Below the pieces are notes generated by a model. That model made no database searches, was not told the origin of the DNA, and saw nothing but the letters and a program-made list of their open reading frames with translations. The translations under genes were made by a program, and so were the position numbers. This document shows, piece by piece, positions 34,601 through 42,566 of a stretch of DNA of 42,566 nt. The DNA lies in assembly GCA_028565635.1 (NCBI GenBank), contig JAOXYB010056944.1:1-42566 (forward strand). Direction: 5' to 3'. Within the stretch, counting starts at the first letter, position 1, and every line of letters starts with the position of its first letter. The stretch comes from Phoronis ovalis. Taxonomy: Eukaryota > Phoronida > Phoronidae.

Positions 34601-37600
34601 TGATTCTCATCATAACCTTACGCAAGTAACTTAAGGCAGGTTAAAATATATTTCCAGACGCATGCGCTATAATTCAGAATTATCTCCCCTCTACATATGC
34701 ACGTTCTACTACTGAGCGCTGTTACTTGCAATAAAGTAGGAACGATATAATTCAAATTCCGCGCGTTCCCTTGATTTTGTAAATTTTGGGAAGTTGTTCT
34801 ATGAGATCATGTAAGTAAGAACTTACTTTTGCACATATGGCATACTCAAACTAGTTTGGAGTTTTTTAGGAATAACATATTTTCAAGCCAAAATTGGCGG
34901 ATTTTATTAGAGTTATATGGAAAACAATATGTTACTTAAAATTTTGCAGCGCCACCCGTGGCGAATCGTGGTAAACACCTGCCTTAAGTTACGTCAATTT
35001 TGCATAAACATTCCCTTTCTTGAAATTACAAACTTCAAAAAATAGTCTAGATGTTTCAGTAAATTAATAGTGACACAAAAATAACTGATTACATAATTAG
35101 ATGACAAATGTAAAAAAAGTGTCTTCAAAACAGTTCTTTTATTTTCGTTTAATGTAATTATTCAAACCTTGACATAACTTTCATAACTCAAATAAGTTCA
35201 TTTTGCCAAACAGTAAGTTGTACCATTTACCTGAAGGTTTTAATGCAGCAGCAAACTCTTCAAGCGTTCCACGCACACTGTACTCGACTTCTAAACAGTT
35301 CAACATTACTTTCCATACATCACTGGGAACATTAAAATCTTCGTAAATGGGTTTCAAACCATAAATTACCTACAAAGCCAAGCTTGAATTTAGAACTTAC
35401 GAATAGTGACTTGTCCTTGTCCAGCCATTACAAATAAGTCAGACCCCTCTCCTAAATCCTTTCAAATCACCCTTTTTTTAAAAACCACTATGAAATAATT
35501 ATAATTATAATCACTTATAAATTGCCTTATATCTTTCAAAGCATTCAGAGGTGCTAAAATATATGAGTACAAATAAACTAAAAGCTGACAATATATGACA
35601 ATATAATAAACAGAAAGTATACATATTAAAAAAAAATGAAAATAAAAATAGTAAAAACTATAGATATGATACACTAAAAAGCAACATTTTTAGGAAAGAC
35701 TTCAAATAATTTAGAGTTTCTGGATTTCTGATGTTAACAGGATGATTCCATAGTTGCTTTGGCACAAACAGAGAAAACTGTATCAGCTCTAAGATGAAGC
35801 CAGTGGGACAGTATTTTCTTAAGGAATATTAAGATAAATTGGAGCTTATTAAAGCCACAAGCATTTTTTTACAATAATTTTAAAAGATTTTTCAATTTAA
35901 TTTCAAAAATATGATTATATTTCAAGAGTAAGGCAAGAGCTAGTACAACTATTATAGTAGTAAAAGATGTTTTGTTCTTCTCACACCAAGTTAATGAAAA
36001 CCATTTTCCTTAGCATGAAAATAATAATAATTGTTTTTACCAGTTGCAGTATCTCTACTATTGGCCTTCTTTTTTCAATAGTTAAGTTGTGAAGTGGGGG
36101 ACATCCCATAGATAATATTTCATATGCAGTACAAATGACTGACCAACTGTCATGTGCAACTGTATAAATGCCATGTAACAGTGACTCGGGAGATGCATAC
36201 AGCACTGGAAGATAGTTTTGGGCATCAAGATCCTCTTTGTCTGAAAATAAAAAGATATTGTACATGTTTTTTAAAAGACACTGCTTGAATTCAAGTGTTC
36301 ATCATAAATAAAAATCCAACTGCGTGCATTTAAATCTGCGTTCCGCTCATTTATCATGGTACATGTGTAGTGAGCAGAGGATATGTAGAATATTTGATAC
36401 AAAAATTAGTAAAATCCTAATAATTTCAACTGTACAGCTAGGAACAATTTAGTGTCTGCCTACAATCACACACTGTAGCTGTAGCAGTTTACTGTGGGAC
36501 AACATTTATTTTACTTTGTATACAGATGGCAACATTGTTGTTGCCAAACTACTTAACTTTATTAAAGAAATCTCAACTGTTTGGAAACAAACTGGATTTG
36601 ATTAAACTTGTTTTCTTTGTTGACAAAAATATGTCCCCAATATGTATATTATTTCTTTATATTAATTCCTTATGTCTAGTAAGTGATAAGAGTAATTGCA
36701 AAAAAATCACCTCCGTGCGACAACTTAACTTAGAAGGGCTTAGGATTTTACCTTTTATCTGTTTTGATCTACTAATTTAAAAAAAACAATCTTCAATTAG
36801 AATATCTGATGCATTTTGGCACCTACTTAAACAAATATAAATTCATTACTCAATAGAGTTAATTTTTGTCTTTTACTAAGTTATTCAACACATGTAAAAT
36901 AATTTTCTTACAACAAAATACATAGCTCGAAAAAGAAACAGTGAAACCAAATTCTATCAGCTTAATTATCATTTCACAAATATAAAAATCGATGGCAATG
37001 TGAGCCATGTCTATAAAAGGTGTTTATCTGAAGCGTTTACAAAGAGCGCAGCATTAAGTAATTTCACTCGACGCTACATGTCACACACTCACGCAACAAT
37101 TGTCTATATAAGATATATTCAAACAAATGCTTATTAAGAATTCTATAAGAAAGGAGCAAAATTAAAGAAAAGGTCACAACTGATGGAAAAGTAAACAGCC
37201 TCTTTTTTATTATGCATTTTTATATATTTTGATTATAGTGTCAGCTACATAACCATATCTGTTATTAATTATAACTAATATTTAGGTAGTTACCTTCAAA
37301 CACCAGCTGGTCAAACTTGCCAATCTTCATTTCTCTTGCAATAGTGAAATCGGAAAGTTTCACATAGTCAATATCGTTTGACTTTATATATAGAAAACTG
37401 CTTGGGGTGATATTTCTTACAACAATGTTATTTCTGTGACAGAAATTTACAGCATCCACAACTTTTACAGTGATCTTTTGAAGGTAATCATAATCTAAGT
37501 GAACTTCTACTTTTCGTTGTTCTAATATGTAATGCTTCAGTGACTTGTATGTCGTCTGCATGTCTTCAACGATATAGAAAAGTGGCATTTGATGCACTTG

Positions 37601-40600
37601 ATAGCCTAAAAGTTCAATGACATGCTTGCTTGGTGTTAGCATTGTAAGAAATTTCAATTCATTGACATGCAGATGGCTAATATTTCCATCCTTTTGCTGG
37701 TAACTGTTGCGAAATGTTTTCAAGTATGTATCAGGGTGCAAAATCTTTACAACAATATTCGTCTCTCCCATTTTTCCTCTGCAGGTTATTTCTTTTGTAT
37801 GTTTCTGCAATTCATGTTGGCCATATGTGCTCCATCGAAATTTTACCACTGCACCATATTTCCCCTCTATAAAATTCTTTGCTTCATTCACAAATGGTTG
37901 CCCAACTTTTAGGTCCCCGAAAAATGTACTAAACTTTTCTTTAATCTCAGCATAAGCATTGAATTGAAAGTTTCGGGTCTTCTCTATTATTGCATTCTTT
38001 ACAGCATCTGAACCATTTTTATAAATGTGCTCAAAAAGTAATTTGATGATGTCACAATCACTGGCTGAAAAAATAAATTATAATTTTTATAATAATGCTA
38101 AATTTATTAGGATAGAGGTCCTCAAAAGGATAAAAACATATTGCCTCCCTCTGAAAATGATTATAATGCAGACCATTTGGCTAGTACTGCGGGGCACAAT
38201 TTATTACTACTATATTATGTACACTTCAATTTAGATTTGTATTACATATAGTTAAGTGAAACAATAATATAAAATTGTAAATTCTTGGAAAAACACCAAT
38301 TCAAAGAAAAAAAATCTCTTTACTTTCTTCAGATCTAGCTGTCACATGATTACATAATCAGTAAGATGGCTTTTGGATAAAAATTAATACATAATTTTGT
38401 GTAAAAAACAAAAAATAGCGATCCAAATTTGAAAATCTCAACATAACCACGATTGATTCGCTCCAGTACAGACTGCTGGTAAAATTTGTGTGCTGCTATA
38501 ATACAGCTATAATTTCCTGTAATACTGTATGCATGCAGTCTTGGTAAGCACACATTTATCTAGGCTAGATGTAATGCCAGGCTAGATAGAACATAAAAAG
38601 TAACATTTTTAAACCCAGCTGTAATGATAAAGATAAAGAAATTTGGTGTAAAAAAACAGAGATCCTAAGAGAAGAGTTCAATCTATTTTAATTCGATCTG
38701 TTTATAGTATAATTACCTGGTTTGTACTCATGATTATCTAATACACTGATTATGCAGTTTGCAATGCACATGACATGCATCTCTTTATCTTTATCTTCTC
38801 GCTTTGCTTTCCTCATATTTGAAGCAATGTCATAGAACATCTTATACATTTTTTCGTTCAAATCTTTGTCATGAATAATCTAAAAAACATTAGAGTGCAT
38901 CCCCTGTTAATTTTGCTGTTTTTAACAACACTTTCTTGCTGCTGTATGTGTTCTGGCATGATAGATATAAAATCGGACACAGTTTTATATATGACAGTAT
39001 AAACATTACTTATCCTGGTAATAATAGACCTACAATATAATTAATGCACATTCCCACTTTTGATAACCAATGTCTAGGAACTTATAAGCCTGTTGTATGG
39101 CTGAGTTGTGCTCAATTATTATTTTGAGACATCTCCTGCAGATATATATCTACTAGAAACTTTTCATAGTAAACATTTCTTACCTCAAAACTATCGAGAA
39201 AAAAATTACAGTTAGAGCACCTGAAAATGGTGATACATACAAACAAGGCTCATGTTTTAAATTAAAACTATACATTTTTTTTTTTAAACTTACCTTAGAG
39301 CACATCAACATCTCCAAAATACATCGAAAAATAACAGGAAGCTTTGAAAATTTCCTTATGAATATATTTTTGTTATCTATAGGGGCAAGGATATGTTTGA
39401 CCAAAGCTTCTGTATCTTCGTTGGACATTTTGTTATCTCGTACATGTTGCAGGCATTGCTGACAAAACCGAACTGTGCTTCTTACTGATACTGGATGTTT
39501 TGCTACATGTAAGTATGGATATTCCAAAATCCAACTGAATCTCATATCAAATGCTTCAGATCCAGTTCTACTACATTTTCTACCAAGCCCATCTAATACC
39601 CAATGCTTTGCTTTCCTGTTTATGGCAAAGCTAACTTTGAGAATAGTAACAATAATGCTATAAGCTTCCCACAATTTTTCCAAGGTTTCTAGTGTGTCCT
39701 TCTGTAGCAAACAAGCAATGCGACTTTCTATGTCGAGAATGAAGATATAAAAGTATTCGTCACTGCATTGTACTATATCACATTTGCTTAGATAACGTGT
39801 AAGCATGCAGCAGATAGCCTGATGAGCTTTCAATCTTACATCTTTGCTTCTGCAGTCAGCAAACTGTAATAATTGGAGATATTTCTCACTTTTCTCTGCA
39901 TCTGGTATATAAATTTGAAGGACTGATTGAATAGCTTGGTGAATTCTTCCATTTTCTGACATAGATGACATCTGGTATGAAACCAGTTGTATACATTCTT
40001 CAAGAAGAACAGGAACTGTAAATCATATAGAAAACAATGCAAATATTAAACCATAACTTCTGAACAAGCATACCTTGGGAATTCTTATCATAATTTAGTT
40101 GAATATTTGCAAAAAGGCTGGGATCAATTAAAAAATCTGTCCACATAAAACAAATATATGATTAAACAGATAATTCATGTACAAAAAATATATTAATATT
40201 AATAATGAATAATATATAATTATCAAAACCTTAGAAATAGGCCAAAATGTTTCACTTTAATGCGTAACTTAAAAAACAGCCCATTTGTTTCCATATCAGC
40301 TATGCATATTAAACATACATTTATAAATATCTTGGCCTAATTTCATTGGAAAATATTTTCCATCTCCATTTTTATGCCAAAATAGGTGATTTTGCTTTTG
40401 GTTTTCCGGCTGGGTATAATGATGTTACATAAATGCAGTTATACACACACACATATACATACATATATATTAGATATATATAAATATATATACATCTCAT
40501 TAACTTTAATGCAAGTATTTTCATGTATAAAACAAAAACTAGACAATGAAGTAAGTATTCATTGCAACAACAAAAATATGCGATTCTTTTTCAAACTTCA

Positions 40601-41235
40601 GATGAACATTAAAATAATGAGCAACACAAATTATTTATAAAATTAAATAATTCCCAACAAACCTTTCATTCTGAAATTGTTATGTATTTTAATGCCACAA
40701 TTTGGATCTGTGTCATGACTGAAGTCTAATCCTATGAATACTTCCATATCTTCATCTGAAAATCTTTCTTTCGTGCCAGGCTCAGGTGGCTTGTCTGTTA
40801 CTGTTCCCTTAACTGCTTTATAAATTCGTTGCAACAGATACTTGTGTTTGCACTGCTTACTAGCATCGATAATACAAGTTGACTCCAATTCAGCTGGAAC
40901 TTGGCAATTATCACATTTTATAAAAAAAACTTTTTCATGGTCACAGAGACTTAATGCTGCTGCCCGGAGATTATTTTTTGCGCAAAGGCATTCAGCTGAA
41001 GAGCAAAACAGTATAACAGTGTACATACTGTTGGATGCTATGTTTCCTACTTCCTTTATCCACAAGCCACCTAATGCAAAATCTCGATATTCTATTGCAC
41101 ATCGTAAACCATAGGGTTCTGCCTCCAATGGTTCAAGCAAGTGTTGTGTTGCAAAATTACTGCATGCCGCTTCATCGTTGTCCAAGAACAAGATAAAGAC
41201 ATCATATTGAGTTTCTTTACTAGATGCTGCCATGT
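18385..41235 (-). CDS. TIR domain-double pseudokinase protein, 13-exon gene
   Basis: Exons in transcript order: 41235-40663 (ATG at 41233), 40015-39294, 38879-38717, 38064-37294, 36240-36041, 35369-35231, 33671-33583, 25474-25334, 23586-23404, 22419-22201, 21988-21849, 21591-21473 and 19604-18385. Every junction is GT-AG with matching phase, giving about 1558 residues. Order: TIR (10-140), helical region (191-530), pseudokinase 1 (550-855), pseudokinase 2 (856-1113) and disordered tail (1153-1558). I recognise no orthologue with this layout. An acceptor directly before the ATG (TTTTTAG/ACATG) implies a 5' UTR exon further right. No signal peptide or membrane segment is visible, so the protein is probably cytosolic. 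A role as a signalling scaffold is inferred from domains only. Least certain are the 8.1-kb intron 33582-25475, which could hide an exon, and the weak acceptor at 22420. Confidence 0.82.
19605..21472 (-). other. Intron before the tail exon, TIR-pseudokinase gene
   Basis: AT-rich sequence of 1.87 kb between phase-matched exons. I found no open coding segment or clear repeat on either strand. Confidence 0.6.
22420..23403 (-). other. Intron inside pseudokinase 2
   Basis: No coding segment stands out. A short AT microsatellite (CATATATATATA-type) occurs near 23163. The acceptor used for the next exon (ATGACAG) has a poor pyrimidine tract. Confidence 0.55.
24040..24715. repeat. Diverged two-copy interspersed repeat
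   Basis: Segments 24040-24300 and 24430-24715 share ordered blocks: a CTTCATATTTGGT-like block, CAGGTCAAAGTA, AATTTTGACCTGG-like, ACTGGTGG and ATATTTGTTCTCG. Each segment itself looks like two related halves. Similar wording recurs near 17.95 kb. It is old, non-coding, and of a kind often met in bivalve introns. Confidence 0.55.
26107..26484 (+). repeat. Five-copy 77-bp tandem array
   Basis: Copies start at 26107, 26184, 26261, 26342 and 26419 with TTTTAGAGATAAGC. The period is 77 bp, except the third unit, which is 81 bp because of a 4-bp insertion. Copies are nearly identical, so expansion was recent. The unit has no conserved open frame and the copies touch each other without spacers. Confidence 0.93.
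27498..27740 (+). mobile_element. tRNA-derived SINE
   Basis: A tRNA-like head carries a pol III A-box-like block at 27518-27530 (TTGCGGAGCAGTGG) and a B-box-like block at 27565-27575 (GAATTCGATCC; consensus GGTTCGANNCC). They are about 35 bp apart, as in tRNA promoters. Downstream is a body with AGTGGTCCCG and GTTAACG-type wording. The 90-codon open frame across this area is a by-product. The SINE family is not assigned. Confidence 0.5.
29647..30098 (+). repeat. Left arm with three palindromic boxes
   Basis: TTTCCAAGCTTGGAAA occurs at 29876-29891 and 30019-30034, and a one-mismatch copy at 29966-29981. The arm matches 32064-32693 in reverse complement. Confidence 0.82.
30603..31863 (+). pseudogene. 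Broken spliced gene carried inside the long-arm element
   Basis: A first exon (30603-30837, acceptor TTTTTCAG, donor A/GTAAGT) encodes a helical, charged stretch with LEVLLELLESRNLSAAF and KLKQLNRLRHSF. It joins in phase to a second exon at 31199 (acceptor TTTTACAG; HREQMPVSFVKYCENAVSQ). The second exon then breaks. A stop occurs near 31368, and readable Ser/Thr/Pro-rich sequence continues in other frames to an acidic end (FSEDDEDGDWLKKAPLW) and TAA at 31861-31863. I do not recognise the family. It may be an element-encoded protein or a captured host gene. Confidence 0.55.
32064..32693 (-). repeat. Right arm with three palindromic boxes
   Basis: Boxes at 32128-32143 (perfect), 32183-32198 (one mismatch) and 32455-32470 (perfect) mirror the left-arm boxes in order. 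An extra segment separates the last two. Confidence 0.82.
33928..34175 (+). repeat. 38-bp tandem array in the LTR U3
   Basis: Six full units and one partial unit start at 33928, 33967, 34005, 34043, 34081, 34119 and 34157. The core is TAGCGGATTCCCTCCCGAAC. The array ends just before the TATA box, the place of an enhancer array. Confidence 0.93.
34294..34334 (+). other. Hairpin near the 3' end of the LTR
   Basis: AGTGCAGACT (34294-34303) and AGTCTGCACT (34325-34334) form a perfect 10-bp inverted repeat. An inner CTCAG/CTGAG pair lies between them. It is downstream of the AATAAA and could fold in RNA or mark a U5 structure. Confidence 0.6.
35231..38064 (-). other. Pseudokinase 1 exons of the TIR-pseudokinase gene
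   Basis: Residues about 550-855. The glycine loop is reduced to EGKYGAVV. The VAIK lysine is kept (VVK, K592) and so is the alpha-C glutamate (E621 in HVNELKFL). The HRD motif is VRN (701-703): the catalytic aspartate is Asn703 and the Mg-binding asparagine is Ser708. DFG is DFT (724-726). The C-lobe has SPE (759-761), the alpha-F aspartate D773 (HDSWSV) and a final helix VWKVMLNCLE. It may still bind nucleotide but should not transfer phosphate. Confidence 0.82.
36241..37293 (-). other. Intron within pseudokinase 1
   Basis: It lies between the activation-loop exons. The 84-codon plus-strand open frame at 36526-36780 has no recognisable homology and looks like chance. Nothing else is seen. 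Confidence 0.55.
38717..40015 (-). other. Helical region exons of the TIR-pseudokinase gene
   Basis: Residues 191-485, continuing to about 530 in the next exon. The sequence is a run of amphipathic helices, for example LEECIQLVSYQM, GRIHQAIQSVLQIY, KYLQLLQFAD and RLKAHQAICCMLTRYL. Spacing and leucine pattern resemble HEAT/ARM-type or other alpha-solenoid folds. I cannot assign a family by eye. Confidence 0.6.
40016..40662 (-). other. Intron between the TIR and helical exons
   Basis: AT-rich, with a CA/TA microsatellite around 40440-40495. No coding segment seen. Confidence 0.6.
40663..41235 (-). other. TIR domain exon of the TIR-pseudokinase gene
   Basis: Residues 1-190. Box 1 is YDVFILF (10-16), followed by a TLR/MyD88-like helix. 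Box 2 is YRDFALGG (49-56), close to the RDxxPG of Toll-receptor TIRs but with leucine for proline. VILFCSS (73-79) is the strand D equivalent. The position of the NADase glutamate of SARM1-type TIRs (WxxxE) reads CAKNNL, so the glutamate is absent. This points to a protein-protein interaction TIR. Residues 141-190 are a proline- and acid-containing linker. Confidence 0.85.
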
Positions 41236-42566
41236 CTAAAAATCCATAAATAAATATTTAGAAAAGTGTTAATATTGCAGGCCAAGAAAACAAATCCTGT
41301 TTCTTATATTCTGTCAGCTAAAAATCATTTTGTGCATGCTGGTCAACCTGATAGCATCCTGATGTGTTAGTCATCAAAATGCAATAAGCTCCAGGATAAG
41401 CTTAACAGCTGTTCAACATAACAGAAGTAATGTACTGGAGACTTTTTCCAACAGATGGAAGCCATACAGCAGTGGTTATATTTTGAATGCTGAAGATGTC
41501 ACAAGGATATATTCTTGCAAGCAGGCAAACTATTTTATCTTTGAAATGTAAGGCTGCTTGAACAAACAAAATATAATAGGATTTGTACCCACATGCATGT
41601 ATAGAAAGTGATTACCTATACTCACTTGCTATATTACGAAAACGAATTGAATTACATATGAAAAGAAAAATGTAAAAATAAAGCAAGCAAATTAATGCTA
41701 CTAGTTAAAATTGATGTTTCAATATACGTTTAGTATGATCTTCAAGAAATACACGATGCAGTGATATGCATACTCTGGATACATAATGTGGTTGATATTA
41801 ATTTTATAGTGCCACCTTCCAGGCACAAACTGAATTTTCTAAAATGTAAACAACTTGTACATATATCATAATTTAATCTCCTTATGCCCAATGCCCATAG
41901 TTTATGTCATGTTCATAGGTTATGCAGTGATCTGTTGAAAAAAGTGACTACTGGTATACCGTATTTCCTCAAATAATTGCCTGGGCTATTGTTAAAAAAA
42001 TGCTTTTTTGGGGGGGATTAATAGAGAGAGTGCGATTATTTACTCCTTTATACTCCTGTCATTAATATTTAAGATTTTTTAATTCTATTGTTTGCGATAC
42101 ATAAGGCAGTTTATCAAACAAAATTGGTTACTTAAGCGAAATTTTGGGTGTAATGCATTTTGTTTATTCAAAAGAAAAATTTCCGGACCTTAAACAAACA
42201 GCAAACAGTACATTTATATTGTTAGTGACATACCTAGAGAAACTTGTGCAGTACTGTACCCAGTCTGAATAAATCCATCCGTTAGTGTTCTGTACCTTCT
42301 CAACTAATGTCTGGGCTTAACCATAGTCAATTTTTGTTATTTCCCTTCAATTTAACCTGGGACTAATAAAACTAGAGGGATTGGAAACGCGGCAAGTTTC
42401 TTTGAAGTTAACTTGCCTCGGATACGTTAATCCGATAATTGCATGTAGCTGTCAAATTGGACTAGGGTATGCTTTTATGCGTTTTTTTAAAATAAGATAG
42501 TCAATGTAATAGTTTTGAAATTTGCATAGTTACATTATATAACATGCAATACTTTTGATGTAAGGT
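41236..42566 (-). other. Upstream region or 5' UTR intron of the TIR-pseudokinase gene
   Basis: The acceptor at the ATG exon implies that transcription starts somewhere to the right of 41235, in or beyond this stretch. I cannot point to a first exon or promoter. At 41957-42054 there is a block starting ACCGTATTTCCTC, with GCCTGGGCTATTG and GTGCGATTATTTACTCC, that looks like a dispersed MITE-type repeat of invertebrate genomes. Confidence 0.4.

Larger units (their letters stand above)
33672..35230 (-). other. Intron between pseudokinase 1 and 2 exons
   Basis: Contains the solo LTR. From 34356 to 35230 I see AT-rich sequence with no coding segment or clear repeat. Confidence 0.55.

Overview
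The window is animal nuclear DNA: AT-rich, intron-rich, with canonical GT-AG splicing and many decayed mobile elements. The conserved proteins are metazoan, and the interspersed repeats and gene style suggest a lophotrochozoan, most likely a bivalve mollusc. The taxon is an inference; no species marker is visible.

Three protein genes can be assembled. (1) At the left, the first coding exon of DHCR24 (delta-24 sterol reductase) lies on the minus strand; the rest of that gene is beyond the left edge. (2) Head to head with it, 403 bp away, is a complete 17-exon UHRF1 gene on the plus strand (854 codons). It has all five domains in order: ubiquitin-like, tandem Tudor, PHD, SRA and RING. The shared promoter carries an E2F-type site near UHRF1 and a sterol-element-like site near DHCR24. 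(3) Converging on UHRF1 from the right is a 13-exon minus-strand gene (41235 to 18385, about 1558 residues). All exon phases match, and I recognise no named orthologue. It encodes an N-terminal TIR domain, a helical region, two consecutive degenerate kinase domains and a roughly 400-residue disordered tail ending in a YEEL tyrosine motif. This TIR-pseudokinase-pseudokinase protein is the most interesting object in the window.

Mobile DNA fills the introns. DHCR24 intron 1 holds a 1.36-kb element with 233-bp inverted arms and a TTTTC target duplication. UHRF1 intron 14 holds a LINE reverse-transcriptase remnant. The introns of the TIR gene hold several more. These are a 466-bp solo LTR with a 38-bp repeat array in its U3, and a 3.05-kb long-arm element with six copies of a 16-bp palindrome and a broken spliced gene inside. 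They also hold a 2.6-kb hAT-like bracketed region with a five-copy 77-bp tandem array and a tRNA-derived SINE.

UHRF1 and DHCR24 act in unrelated pathways (maintenance DNA methylation and cholesterol synthesis); their link here is the shared promoter. The TIR protein is probably a signalling scaffold of innate immunity. That is inferred from domains only, since its TIR lacks the NADase glutamate and both kinase domains lack catalytic residues.
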